From NCBI GenBank assembly GCA_033032175.1, contig CM065312.1, forward strand, positions 1,922,001 through 1,986,000: a stretch of 64,000 nt of DNA. Direction: 5' to 3'. The notes below the pieces were generated by a model. It ran no database searches and had not been told where the DNA came from. It saw only the letters and a program-made list of their open reading frames with translations. Positions within the stretch are counted from its first letter, which is position 1. Every line of letters starts with the position of its first letter. This stretch comes from Saturnia japonica (Eukaryota > Arthropoda > Insecta > Lepidoptera > Saturniidae). Positions 24,508 to 35,571 of the stretch are shown here, in pieces. Made by a program: the position numbers and the translations under genes.

Positions 24508-25057
24508 GGTGACGACTAGTCAACAAGCTTTAGAGTGGCGCCTTCCAACTGAACCGAAAAAGCCACGCCAAAGTCGATCAAAAGTCAAAGTCGTGTTGAC
24601 TATTTTCTTTGACGACCGCGGTGTTGTGCACTCGGAATTCTTACCGGAATGTCAAACGGTATATAAAGTATATTATTTGAGCGTTATGCGGCGTATAAGG
24701 TGTATTTGACGAAAAAGGCCAGATTTGTGGAAACAAAATTCTCGGTTTTTGCACCACATTAATGCGCCTTCGCACAGGGCCATCGTTCTTTTGAACAAAT
24801 ACCATCAAGCAACCACCTTATTCACCAGATATGGCTCCAGCCGACTTCATGGCAACCGTATTTATTCGGTAGAAGACATAAAGAAGAATTTTCGACGAGA
24901 ACTAAACTTGGTTCCTGAAAAAGCGTTATAAAATGTTTTGATGATTTGATTATTCGTTGGCGTAAGTGTATCGGTTCTGAAGGCGATAAAATAAATTTGG
25001 ATGAATAATTTACATTTTGTGTTATTGATCTTTTTTCGGTACTTTTTTGACAGAGTA
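24508..25057 (+). pseudogene. mariner transposase pseudogene, 5'-truncated
   Basis: Plus-strand coding resembles the catalytic half of a Tc1/mariner (mariner-type) transposase, the DDD enzyme that cuts and pastes the element. Visible in order are SRSKVKVVLTIFFDDRGVVH with the first catalytic Asp, LPECQTV, an in-frame TGA at 24707, then RKRPDLWK, HHINAPSHR, a frameshift into PYSPDMAPADF (about 24820-24850), EDIKKNF, and a final RWRKCIGSEGDK ending at the stop near 25008. The second catalytic Asp of the usual HHDNAPSH is Ile here. The right terminus near 25040-25057 ends in TTTTTTGACAGAGTA, plausible as an inverted terminal repeat with TA. The left half and left terminus are missing, so the copy is immobile. 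Confidence 0.85.
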
Positions 25058-25515
25058 TTAATAATACACATAAATAGATTAAATATGAAGACATTGTGAA
25101 TAGAGTTTCACTCCTGTTGAGATTATGTTCAAATGACAAACCTATAAGTACAGTATTTAAAAAATGCGCTTCACGTATATATGATTCATTATAAGATCGT
25201 GTGGAATTATCTACGGATACAAAAATCTCGTTACGGGCCGATTGATATCGCTGCTCGCAACGCACACAGCCGCGACCGGCGGCGCAGGCGCAGCGGTCAC
25301 GCGCAAAACCATGTGATATTTCGGCAATGCGATCGCGCGTTTGTTGTTAGGGTTTTCACAAAAAATATATATCCGTCCATATGAATTTAATAACGCAGAG
25401 AACTATTTCAAATTACAGTTAAGAATGATTTTTATCGGCAAAATCACTGCTCAGTACCTGATGGAAATACAAAATGGTGTCCGCCGTTGATAAATTCAAT
25501 TGGCAGTCATCGCTT
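25058..25515. other. No gene recognised; CpG-rich patch
   Basis: At 25225-25345 there is an unusually CpG-rich patch (CCGCGACCGGCGGCGCAGGC region) in an AT-rich background. I cannot assign a gene. It could be an old transposon part or a regulatory patch. Confidence 0.35.
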
Positions 25516-25720
25516 TTATAACGGCTTGTAGAAATATCTCTTCAACCCGGATTTGAAGGTCCTGATGTCGTAAGAGAGGGGGAAAACGCTGGCTGTGAGG
25601 CGATTCCACGTCTGTACATCAAAGTAAACATAATAATTTGTTTTTCTCGCCAAGATGGTTGCTATCGTGTAGCATTGCTTCGAATACCAGCTCATGTGGT
25701 TCTGTAGTTGTTTAGAATAA
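25516..25720 (-). pseudogene. LINE ORF C-terminal tail (Jockey/R1-type)
   Basis: The minus strand is open for about 68 codons ending at TAA (25518-25516). Its end carries the blocks VQTWNRLTASVFPLSYDIRT and FKSGLKRYFYKPL. The pattern WN.LP..VFP..YD...FK..v.r is the usual last part of ORF2 in Jockey- and R1-like elements. Nothing upstream of about 25720 continues the frame, so this is a 5'-truncated copy. The clade is uncertain. Confidence 0.6.
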
Positions 25721-26644
25721 GTTCATTAGCCGCATCGTACGATGCCGCGATCGCTGTGCTTGGTGAATTGTATGCGCGGGGAAAAAAAGGATAAAATTTC
25801 TTCTCACTTACGCCGGTGTCAAATGGAAAGTAAACTGAGGGCAATTCAACATTCACCATTCAAGATAGTATGTAAAGAGCGTCAATGCCGTATATACTTA
25901 AAAAATATAATTGCGATCATATAGGATATTACCAAACAAATCAAAAATTAAATTCAAAAATACACAAATATTTTAAATTGTTCTATTGTTCATTATAGCA
26001 AACCAAGAAATACTTTTTAGTCTTCGCCAAATAATGTCGGCAAAGATATATTCGAAAAGCCGGTAATATTGCCAACCCTACGTGTTCGGTAGCCGTTTTT
26101 TCTTCACACATTTAATTGTACTGTATCATCGCATACTAAAATGCCCTTTAATTTTTTACTGTTCCGCCGTCATAATGACATAATCGCTGCCCTCGCGGAT
26201 GCTTGCACTCCTTTTTGTTGAAAATCCTCAGCTGCCGGTGTAGTAAAGAGTCCCTTCTACCAATAACCGTACCGCTGTTGTTAAGTATTGTGTGAATAAT
26301 GGCTATTCTGACGCTATTTTGTTTTACGAAGAACATGTACTTATTTGTTCTTTTACACCCACAAGAGGTTGTATGTTTACATTTTATTTTATCCTTCTGA
26401 TGTTTAAATAAATGGTTTTTGACATACATTCAAAAATGAAGCTTAAGTAGATACAATTTTTCATTACCTATAATCGCATTTAAATCATATCATACATTTT
26501 GTACCTAAGTATGTAGATACTGGAGTTGAGATTTGAATATTTGGTGATGTAGGAAAAATATTAAAAAGACAACAAAATTGTCGTGTCGCTGCCTACTGGT
26601 TATCTTTTTTATAATGCATTAACAACCTTCTGCGACTTCGTACT
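25721..26644. other. Gene-free stretch
   Basis: No gene supported. Frames at 25742-25924 (plus) and 26148-26429 (minus) have no recognisable domain or companion features. Confidence 0.4.
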
Positions 26645-26812
26645 TCTTCTTCTTTAATTTAAGAGCTTGGCTCTTGTCGTTGGAGCAGTTGCCATTGTTT
26701 CCTATCTTCTTTCTTTCTTTTAACCTCTTGATATGATATGATACGATTCCCACTTTATCCTTCACTTGTTGGAAAAAAACTTCGTCTAGGCCTCCTTCGC
26801 GCTTCCCTTGTA
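26645..26812 (-). pseudogene. LINE ORF C-terminal tail with AAG-repeat end
   Basis: The minus strand reads QGKREGG.. and VKDKVGIVSY then, across a frameshift, DRKQWQLLQRQEPSS and a stop at 26661-26659. An (AAG)n-like stretch follows. The closing motif (R.W..LLQRQEPS) is the characteristic end of a LINE polyprotein common in insects, and the simple tail fits the 3' end of a LINE. Only about 45 codons remain. Confidence 0.6.
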
Positions 26813-27430
26813 AATATTACTTAAAATAAAGCCTACAACACTCATGAATAGTATAGTTTTCTATTAGGAAAATAATTTTCATCAGTGGGTAGGTAGTTAC
26901 GGAGATAGGTAGCTTTCTACAAACAAACATAGGTAAGTACTAACTTTAACTCTTTAAATATACCTAGTATTGGTATAGATTTACTTGTTATAGATTATAA
27001 GTCCTTTAAATCAAAAAGTGATATATTAGAAAATACCTAGGCAAATAGAACAGGATAATTACTTAAATACCTATGTAAATACATGCCTACTTAATAAAAA
27101 ATAAAAAACCTATACCTACCTACTTTATACTATTATATGCTGAGCTGAGGTCCTTTTTGATCTTGAATACGACTTTTGTATGTTTATATGTATAAATTAG
27201 TTAGTAATATTTTATTGTAATCTCTTTTTTAATGTGTGTTGTAAAAATTATGTCCGTTTTTTCACTATCAAATAAATTTTCTTTCTTCTCGCTTCAATCT
27301 TATTACCAATATCTCCTTTCTACTATAAATATTGTCCTACTTATAATAAAAATGTATTATCTTTACTCATCACTCTGAAAAGTGTACAAGACACCACCTT
27401 TTGCAATAAATAATTAATTCTTCACAACAA
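26813..27430. other. Gene-free AT-rich stretch
   Basis: Dense in TAGGTA/TACCTA short words but with no gene or defined repeat. Confidence 0.4.
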
Positions 27431-27449
27431 ACGATATGCATTTTTATCG

Positions 27450-27560
27450 GCAAAAACGCCGAATGGACGCCATAATGCGCCGCCATCTTATACGTCGTAA
27501 TTATAGAAAATGGCGGGCGCGGCGAGCGATTGGCAGATAAAAAGGCCGCGGTACTGTAAT
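27450..27560. promoter_or_regulatory. Possible GCCAT (Pho/YY1-like) cluster in a CpG-rich patch
   Basis: Within 45 bases there are three GCCAT cores: 27469-27473 (plus), 27482-27486 (plus, in CCGCCATCTT, the YY1-type consensus) and 27510-27514 (minus, AAAATGGCGG). The last two form a near-perfect inverted pair (GCGCCGCCATCTT against AAAATGGCGGGCGC). Pho, the fly YY1 homologue, recognises GCCAT. A regulatory role is inference only; no gene is visible nearby. Confidence 0.3.
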
Positions 27561-27811
27561 AGCACCAGATTCGTTGCTAACGAAGTGTGATTGAAGGTAA
27601 TCGGTCTGTACTCTGTATGCGAACGTTAATTATGGAGAAAACTTGCGGCCGTGACGTGCCGTGGGATAATAATGCCATTACAATTAAGCATCGGTAACAA
27701 CAAAGTCATTGAACGTATACACACACTACTTAAGTTCCAATAAAAATGTTGGTATTTTCAGATACTTCAGTTTACTTCTGTGATATTGTTTTGACGTTAA
27801 TAAGTGATTAC

Positions 27812-27945
27812 ATCATAATGAAACCATAGCATGGTGGTAGGGCTTTCTCTAATGCCCGGTTGGCTAGCTACCACCTTCATGTTGAAATTCTGTCGCCAAA
27901 CACTAATAGGTGTTTTCTGGCAGCTCCACTTGACACAACGCTGAA
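27812..27945 (+). mobile_element. tRNA-derived SINE family B, truncated copy
   Basis: Plus-oriented body fragment: AATGAAACCATAGCATGGTGG, GGCTAGCTACCACCTTCATG, TGAAATTCTGTCGCCAAACA, TAATAGGTGTTTTCTGGCAG. Head and 3' tail are missing. Confidence 0.6.
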
Positions 27946-28447
27946 CATATAACGATTAAAAAAAATAATAATAATAATGACAATATTTCCATGCATGTTT
28001 GAGAAAAAATCATTTACTATACGCTCCTATGTTAGAAGTATTTGCTGTTCAAATGTCTCAACCAGAATAGTTTTGGCTGTCCCTTGATATCTTGTCTCTC
28101 AAGGCTTTTTTTAAATATCGACGGCAAGTGGCGGCATCGCGTGAAAACGAACCGTAATTTCGTTGGATACCTATCGCAGTTTTTAGCGGTCTCTCGCACA
28201 TGTTTGGCGAAACATTGCTTTTTGCGCCAAAAATCTGCCGACCGAATTAAGTTCTCGCGCTTACTGGCATACAAGAATGTAGCCAGGAATTTGTCAGAGG
28301 GGATCGGAAAGGGATAAATAATATTGTACATACCTCGCTGCAGAATACTGCAAGGTATACTTTGTCTAGAAATATTTGAAAGTGCAATGCAATGTCTTCA
28401 AGTTGTTCGCAAATAGGCACTTAATTTTAGATTTTTTTTTATACAAC
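27946..28447. other. No gene recognised
   Basis: Between 28032 and 28331 both strands happen to stay open for over 90 codons, but neither frame shows a family motif, and overlapping open frames on both strands are expected where stop codons are scarce. Left unassigned. Confidence 0.35.
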
Positions 28448-28650
28448 TGACCTGGCAAACAAGTATACGGCCCGCCTGGTGGTAAGCGGTGGTACTGTAG
28501 GTATCACTAGTGTGTTGCCGACCCTGAAACGGGGCCCGAAAGAGCTTTGGAAGCCCTACCCACTGCAGGAACACTACGCAAAGTTATTTTGCAGTGATCT
28601 TTTGTAGGCTGGAGGTAGTCCACCAGTTCAGCTGCCCCAAGTAGAGTAAT
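28448..28650 (+). repeat. Dispersed repeat family D, copy 4
   Basis: ACCTGGCAAACAAGTATACG, GCCCGCCTGGTGGTAAGCGG, TGTTGCCGACCCTGAA, GAGCTTTGGAAGCCCTACCC, GCAGGAACACTACGCAAAG and a GATCTTTTGTAGGCTGGAGG block follow the family order. Confidence 0.65.
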
Positions 28651-29039
28651 TTCTCCTACCTCCTTTATTTGCGTTGCATATGAGTTAAGTCAGCCAGCAC
28701 TCAGCTTACCCACACACTGCTGTTTTAGCAGTTACAATTGAGAGCCAGTTTCTCTAGATTTAACAAGTTATCGTTTATGGCCACATCGTCATATTAAATT
28801 AGATGAGATTGTGATAAATCGCTAAAAATATTTTTTTAATAGATACCTATGAAGATTTCATCATCAAATGATCACTGATAACTGTAAACAATTTTGTGTA
28901 AAAAATGTTGAAAAGTCGGTGTTCCTTTACGTATTTTCCGAGAACAAAGCAATAGCAGAAATCGCAATATATCTCTGCTTCAAAATGACAAATTTATATA
29001 AGTAGGTACTACTAGCCATAATGTACAAAAGATAATATG
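28651..29039. other. Gene-free stretch
   Basis: Nothing recognised. Confidence 0.4.
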
Positions 29040-29165
29040 AATTTCCCATTTTGACCGATCGAATTCCTTGCCGGTCGATGACTGGGACGTTTTCCGAACC
29101 CGGTATTAGTGTTTTAAAAATCATTACAGCCTTCTTGGGGCCTAAACTGAATAAAATATATTAGA
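29040..29165 (+). mobile_element. 3' end of the LINE found at 50.9 and 55.3 kb
   Basis: Shares GACTGGGACGTTTTCCGAAC, GTATTAGTGTTTT, GGGGCCTAAACTGAATAAA with 51575-51650 and, reversed, with 55255-55390. Only the last ~125 bases are present, the normal outcome of strongly 5'-truncated LINE insertion. Confidence 0.65.
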
Positions 29166-31124
29166 TTTTGATTTATCTTTAACAAAAGCTTATAATAATA
29201 CTACGTCGGAAAATTAAACATTTTAGCAAGGCTACGCGAAAGGAATCTATATGCTATAAAGGTATAATTATGAAAGTGTATAATTGAACCGCTAAAGGGG
29301 TGAGATCGTATATCAATTTCGTAACAAAAGGAGGCTAATATACGTGTAGGAAGGAGTACGGAGCGGAAGAAAGTCCGCCTCAGGCGATGGCGCGGGGCGC
29401 GGGGCGGGGCGGCCGCGGCTGAGAGATATTTATTGACGGCGAGATACGACTTACGAGTAGTATTTTGCCCCAAATGTCTTCATTAGCGAATCGTTGCGGC
29501 TCGTTCGATTAGTGTTGATACACCTATAATAGTACGTTGTATTAAAAATGTTATTTAATACAAAATTATGCATATATGTAAACGTGTTTTATGTCTATAT
29601 TATTTAACATATGAAAATACATATAATAAGAAACTATACAGATCTTTTCAAAGAAATGGAAGTTTTCCAACTCTGTGTGAAAAACCAATATCGAAGGAGG
29701 GAAGAGATACGCTTGCCGAGGGGAGATTATCCACATCTCCAAAGTACGGCAAAAAAGTAATTATATGCAAAGTTCTTTAATCTTCTCGATTAAAATCAGA
29801 TAGGCCACAATGGTTCTCATGGCATCAATTTTAATATAACAAAAACGTTTATTACGGAAAGCCATGTCCCTACAAATCTTTCGTAAGACGTTATCGAGTA
29901 TTGAATACAAGTCGACCGACTGACCCACGTTTGTCCACACTGACCGCGTGACGCGGGGCGGGTCTAGGAAGTAATTAATGAACCTCTAATTGCCGCCTTA
30001 AAATAAGTGGGGGTAACAACAAAATACACTTTAAGCGCTTCGATGGTGTACTTACTTAGTATTAGATAGATTTATTTATGAAAGAAAGAAAAATAATCTG
30101 TGTTGGTACATCATGAAAGTGTATTTATTAGTTATTAATTTTATTATTAAGTACTGCAAAATAGTTTCTTTCCCTCATTAAAATTTTTAATTAAAATCAA
30201 AATAATTACATATTCTTTGATGTTACTGTTAACCACAGCTGAGTTAAGTATATAGTATAACGCACGTAATTTTATGTGATCATAATTATCTTTACACTCG
30301 CGAGTCCCGCGACCTCGTAATTTGACCTCGACGTTACCTATTTCTATGTCCATATTGTCCTAAAACCATTTTAAAATGAAAGTACTGAACCGTATGTATA
30401 CAATTAAGTACCTAGAATAAATATTAAAACAAAATAATTTGTCATTTGAACGCTGTTATTAAATAAATAAATAAACACATGAGTTTATTAACATTGTCGG
30501 CCTCCATCGTCGAAGGTAAGCGTGAATATAGATCTCAGAGTAATAGTCACGACCCCGGCGGCAATTTTGATTCAAATACCATCAATTTGAATAAACCCTT
30601 GTAATTATCTCAAATGAAGTGTTACCCGAAAGAAAATCGCCCGGGGATGTCTGTTCCAGTGTTTAAATGTTACCACATATATTTATTATTTGTAATTAAG
30701 TTATTTGTCTCTGTAAAGATACAGATGATATAATTTAGAGATCGATATCTGTGGTGGCGGCGGATTTTTTATTGTGGCTCGAAAGTACATTAGCCCGCGA
30801 CTCTTTTTAAATATCATTTTTTATTTCATTCGAACTTATATTTGTTTGTACGAAGACTTTGCTTCGACGAAATACTCATTCATTATTTCATACCCTTTCT
30901 TTTCATGTAAGGGTGGAATTTTCCGTGAACGAATGAAATACATATTTATCCATTTGTCTTCGAGATCTTATAAACTTTTATGCTTTTAGTTTCAAAACTT
31001 ATGACATACATTTATCCCCTTAATTAACGCGCTAATCTCTGGAATAACTTCACACCTATGACCTTAAAGAACAAAGCAGTAACTATGAACTTCCTGCAAT
31101 CGGAGTTTTTTTTATCGATATAGG
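29166..31124. other. No gene recognised; GC-rich island at 29360-29425
   Basis: Most of the 2 kb shows nothing. The patch at 29360-29425 is about four-fifths G+C (GCGCGGGGCGGGGCGGCCGC region) in a very AT-rich setting. The minus-strand open frame through it has a low-complexity Ala/Pro/Arg composition and no domain, so I do not call a gene. Confidence 0.4.
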
Positions 31125-31292
31125 TTTAGTTTTAGGTCCCATGTAATAGGGGTGCCATTAATCGGGCACAAAGCCAAACTCCAAGCTGTTCATTCCATAG
31201 AAAAACCCAGTAACTAGTAGACTTGGGAATCGAACCCAGGACCTCGATCATAGCAGGTCGCGCTTAGAACCACTAAGCTAATGAGGCAGTTA
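31125..31292 (-). mobile_element. tRNA-derived SINE family A
   Basis: The minus strand begins with a tRNA-like head: CATTAGCTTAGTGGTTCTAA includes an A-box match, and CCTGGGTTCGATTCCCAAGT a perfect B box with paired T-stem flanks, about 45 bases downstream. Behind the head lies a non-tRNA body running to about 31125. The head does not continue into a 3' acceptor stem matching its 5' end, so this is a SINE rather than a tRNA gene. It sits about 1 kb before the satellite array. Confidence 0.75.
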
Positions 31293-31339
31293 AAATATCA
31301 TACACAGCGAACTGTGGGGCCTCTGCCTAACCCTTCGGA

Positions 31340-31655
31340 GATACAGGCTTGATGGTAGCTACAATCTCACCTGATCATAAGTGACGATGTGGTCCAAGAC
31401 GGTAGCACGCAAAGCCTAGTGAAAGACTGACTCTTTTGTGCAGCTGCCGGAAAACACCTATTGGTGTTCGGCGACAGATTTTCAACTTGAGGGTGGTAGC
31501 TAGCCATGCGGGAATTAAAAAAAGCCCTACCACCATACCTAAGGGTTTCATCACGATGTTTTCCTTCACAGGGAAAACAGGCCCATTGCAGGGATTCGAA
31601 CTTACGTCGATCGACGCGGAGCCCATACACGCTAGCAACTGAGCCATCATTATTG
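31340..31655 (-). mobile_element. tRNA-derived SINE family B, reference copy
   Basis: About 315 bp on the minus strand. The head starts with GATGGCTCAGTTGCTAGCG (A box TGGCTCAGTTG) and has AAGTTCGAATCC (B-box-like) 44 bases on. The body contains ATCGTGATGAAACCCTTAGG, ACCCTCAAGTTGAAAATCTG and CGGCAGCTGCACAAAAGAG, and the tail is CACATCGTCACTTATGATCA followed by GGTGAGATTGTAGCTACCAT. Other copies lie at 7741, 16405, 27812, 52845, 59570 and 62795. The tail closely matches the 3' end of the LINE at 52215-52260, suggesting that LINE as its mobilising partner. Confidence 0.8.
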
Positions 31656-32313
31656 CTTCAAAAAGTGAGAATAGAGATTTGTGAGTGAGGAAAACGCGGC
31701 GAAGTGGAGAGTCGTTCCAATAAATTTAACAGAGAAACCACGGGGCACCGTCAGCATTTACTCTATTAAGTTTCTATAAGATTACTCAACAATTATTATC
31801 AATTAGGTTAGTTCGTATAGTAAATGATAGAATAGACCGGTTATTGGAATTTAAGCGAAGACTACAGTTCACGAAACCAATTTAGCCGTAAGATAAAGAT
31901 ATTAAACTACTACACATAATTAAGGAATGTAGATATCATCATTGATCACGTTCACTTGCCAATTCTCAACTCTTTATAAAGTCAAAATGAAAGCATTAAT
32001 AGATTTTATTACTGAATAATTTCCCCCATTTATTGAAATTTATAAATAAGCTCCGCCAAGAAAACAATTCAAAGCCAGACTCGGCTTTTATTGTACGCGG
32101 TATATATACTACAAATAAACAGTTTGTATGGAACAATCTAGAGTTCTGTGAAGATGGAAATCTAATAATACTAAATGAATACACTAAGTGTAATATCTTC
32201 TTTGTGATAAAATAAATAATATCCGCTCCCGCAATATATTCATTACAGCTGCGGAACATCTGCAGGGTGATCAAACCGAGACCGGGATAGGTGATTACTG
32301 ACTACTGATTACA
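31656..32313. other. Left flank of the satellite array
   Basis: No gene recognised. A 60-codon plus-strand frame ending at 32215 lacks an ATG start and motifs. The last bases before the array (TGATTACTGACTACTGATTA) bear no resemblance to the monomer. Confidence 0.45.
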
Positions 32314-32546
32314 ATGATACATGTTCACGCGCCGGTGTAAGGGGGCGGGCAGGATCGGTCTCGAGGTGTCGAATAAATCTACCGGGGCCAGAGATTTAAA
32401 TCAAACAGGTTATTGTATGATTAAACGGTTTTGATGGCGGTATTGCGTTTGATATATTTATATATGATTGTCTTAATAAATTATTTGAACTCGTAATGGT
32501 TCAGTGGTAAGTAATCCGGATACCGTGTCATTTGATATAGGTTCGA
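32314..32546 (+). repeat. First satellite monomer (reference unit)
   Basis: This 233-bp unit equals the modal sequence of the array and can serve as reference. The ATGATAC that opens it also closes the array (50486-50492), so the array consists of a whole number of units plus this short shared word. Confidence 0.95.
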
Positions 32547-32666
32547 ATGATACATGTTCACGCGCCGGTGTAAGGGGGCGGGCAGGATCGGTCTCGAGGT
32601 GTCGAATAAATCTACCGGGGCCAGAGATTTAAATCAAACAGGTTATTGTATGATTAAAACGGTTTT
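32490..32666 (+). promoter_or_regulatory. tRNA-like Pol III cassette, first of ~78 in the array
   Basis: A-box TGGTTCAGTGG (32497-32507) fits TRGYNNARNNG at every position. B-box-like GGTTCGAATGA (32540-32550) matches GGTTCGANTCC at 9 of 11 positions, failing at the final CC. The boxes start 43 bases apart, the spacing found in tRNA genes. A TATA-rich tract (TATATTTATATATG, 32454-32467) would lie 25-35 bases before a start placed 7 bases ahead of the A box. The first TTTT downstream is at 32663-32666. If transcribed, the RNA would be about 175 nt and cross the unit junction. D- and T-stems do not pair well, so it is not a functional tRNA. Transcription is inferred, not shown. Confidence 0.5.
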
Positions 32667-33246
32667 GATGGCGGTATTGCGTTTGATATATTTATATATG
32701 ATTGTCTTAATAAATTATTTGAACTCGTAATGGTTCAGTGGTAAGTAATCCGGATACCGTGTCATTTGATATAGGTTCGAATGATACATGTTCACGCGCC
32801 GGTGTAAGGGGGCGGGCAGGATCGGTCTCGAGGTGTCGAATAAATCTACCGGGGCCAGAGATTTAAATCGAACAGGTTATTGTATGATTAAACGGTTTTG
32901 ATGGCGGTATTGCGTTTGATATATTTATATATGATTGTCTTAATAAATTATTTGAACTCGTAATGGTTCAGTGGTAAGTAATCCGGATACCGTGTCATTT
33001 GATATAGGTTCGAATGATACATGTTCACGCGCCGGTGTAAGGGGGCGGGCAGGATCGGTCTCGAGGTGTCGAATAAATCTACCGGGGCCAGAGATTTAAA
33101 TCAAACAGGTTATTGTATGATTAAACGGTTTTGATGGCGGTATTGCGTTTGATATATTTATATATGATTGTCTTAATAAATTATTTGAACTCGTAATGGT
33201 TCAGTGGTAAGTAATCCGGATACCGTGTCATTTGATATAGGTTCGA

Positions 33247-35571
33247 ATGATACATGTTCACGCGCCGGTGTAAGGGGGCGGGCAGGATCGGTCTCGAGGT
33301 GTCGAATAAATCTACCGGGGCCAGAGATTAAATCAAACAGGTTATTGTATGATTAAACGGTTTTGATGGCGGTATTGCGTTTGATATATTTATATATGAT
33401 TGTCTTAATAAATTATTTGAACTCGTAATGGTTCAGTGGTAAGTAATCCGGATACCGTGTCATTTGATATAGGTTCGAATGATACATGTTCACGCGCCGG
33501 TGTAAGGGGGCGGGCAGGATCGGTCTCGAGGTGTCGAATAAATCTACCGGGGCCAGAGATTTAAATCAAACAGGTTATTGTATGATTAAACGGTTTTGAT
33601 GGCGGTATTGCGTTTGATATATTTATATATGATTGTCTTAATAAATTATTTGAACTCGTAATGGTTCAGTGGTAAGTAATCCGGATACCGTGTCATTTGA
33701 TATAGGTTCGAATGATACATGTTCACGCGCCGGTGTAAGGGGGCGGGCAGGATCGGTCTCGAGGTGTCGAATAAATCTACCGGGGCCAGAGATTAAATCA
33801 AACAGGTTATTGTATGATTAAACGGTTTTGATGGCGGTATTGCGTTTGATATATTTATATATGATTGTCTTAATAAATTATTTGAACTCGTAATGGTTCA
33901 GTGGTAAGTAATCCGGATACCGTGTCATTTGATATAGGTTCGAATGATACATGTTCACGCGCCGGTGTAAGGGGGCGGGCAGGATCGGTCTCGAGGTGTC
34001 GAATAAATCTACCGGGGCCAGAGATTTAAATCAAACAGGTTATTGTATGATTAAACGGTTTTGATGGCGGTATTGCGTTTGATATATTTATATATGATTG
34101 TCTTAATAAATTATTTGAACTCGTAATGGTTCAGTGGTAAGTAATCCGGATACCGTGTCATTTGATATAGGTTCGAATGATACATGTTCACGCGCCGGTG
34201 TAAGGGGGCGGGCAGGATCGGTCTCGAGGTGTCGAATAAATCTACCGGGGCCAGAGATTAAATCAAACAGGTTATTGTATGATTAAACGGTTTTGATGGC
34301 GGTATTGCGTTTGATATATTTATATATGATTGTCTTAATAAATTATTTGAACTCGTAATGGTTCAGTGGTAAGTAATCCGGATACCGTGTCATTTGATAT
34401 AGGTTCGAATGATACATGTTCACGCGCCGGTGTAAGGGGGCGGGCAGGATCGGTCTCGAGGTGTCGAATAAATCTACCGGGGCCAGAGATTTAAATCAAA
34501 CAGGTTATTGTATGATTAAACGGTTTTGATGGCGGTATTGCGTTTGATATATTTATATATGATTGTCTTAATAAATTATTTGAACTCGTAATGGTTCAGT
34601 GGTAAGTAATCCGGATACCGTGTCATTTGATATAGGTTCGAATGATACATGTTCACGCGCCGGTGTAAGGGGGCGGGCAGGATCGGTCTCGAGGTGTCGA
34701 ATAAATCTACCGGGGCCAGAGATTAAATCAAACAGGTTATTGTATGATTAAACGGTTTTGATGGCGGTATTGCGTTTGATATATTTATATATGATTGTCT
34801 TAATAAATTATTTGAACTCGTAATGGTTCAGTGGTAAGTAATCCGGATACCGTGTCATTTGATATAGGTTCGAATGATACATGTTCACGCGCCGGTGTAA
34901 GGGGGCGGGCAGGATCGGTCTCGAGGTGTCGAATAAATCTACCGGGGCCAGAGATTTAAATCAAACAGGTTATTGTATGATTAAACGGTTTTGATGGCGG
35001 TATTGCGTTTGATATATTTATATATGATTGTCTTAATAAATTATTTGAACTCGTAATGGTTCAGTGGTAAGTAATCCGGATACCGTGTCATTTGATATAG
35101 GTTCGAATGATACATGTTCACGCGCCGGTGTAAGGGGGCGGGCAGGATCGGTCTCGAGGTGTCGAATAAATCTACCGGGGCCAGAGATTAAATCAAACAG
35201 GTTATTGTATGATTAAACGGTTTTGATGGCGGTATTGCGTTTGATATATTTATATATGATTGTCTTAATAAATTATTTGAACTCGTAATGGTTCAGTGGT
35301 AAGTAATCCGGATACCGTGTCATTTGATATAGGTTCGAATGATACATGTTCACGCGCCGGTGTAAGGGGGCGGGCAGGATCGGTCTCGAGGTGTCGAATA
35401 AATCTACCGGGGCCAGAGATTTAAATCAAACAGGTTATTGTATGATTAAACGGTTTTGATGGCGGTATTGCGTTTGATATATTTATATATGATTGTCTTA
35501 ATAAATTATTTGAACTCGTAATGGTTCAGTGGTAAGTAATCCGGATACCGTGTCATTTGATATAGGTTCGA
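33247..35571 (+). repeat. 465-bp dimer (higher-order) zone of the array
   Basis: Units 5, 7, 9, 11 and 13 have GAGATTAAATC (232 bp), while units 6, 8, 10, 12 and 14 have GAGATTTAAATC (233 bp). Strict alternation gives five tandem 465-bp dimers. Unit 16 (35804-36035) also has the short form, and unit 15 has a different single-base loss (CGCGCGGTG). The short form was not seen elsewhere in the array. Confidence 0.9.

Noticed and set aside
28032..28331. Overlapping open frames of over 90 codons on both strands
   Set aside because: Neither frame shows a domain or supporting signal; open frames on both strands at one place suggest chance.
29201..29473. 90-codon minus-strand frame through the GC-rich island
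   Set aside because: Its Ala/Pro/Arg stretch is a by-product of GC-rich DNA, and the rest has no recognisable domain.
31200..31292. Possible true tRNA gene on the minus strand
   Set aside because: A and B boxes are good, but no matching acceptor stem closes the molecule and a non-tRNA body follows, as in a SINE.
31367..31650. Four overlapping open frames of 60-91 codons
   Set aside because: All lie within SINE family B, which is non-coding; its other copies do not keep the frames.
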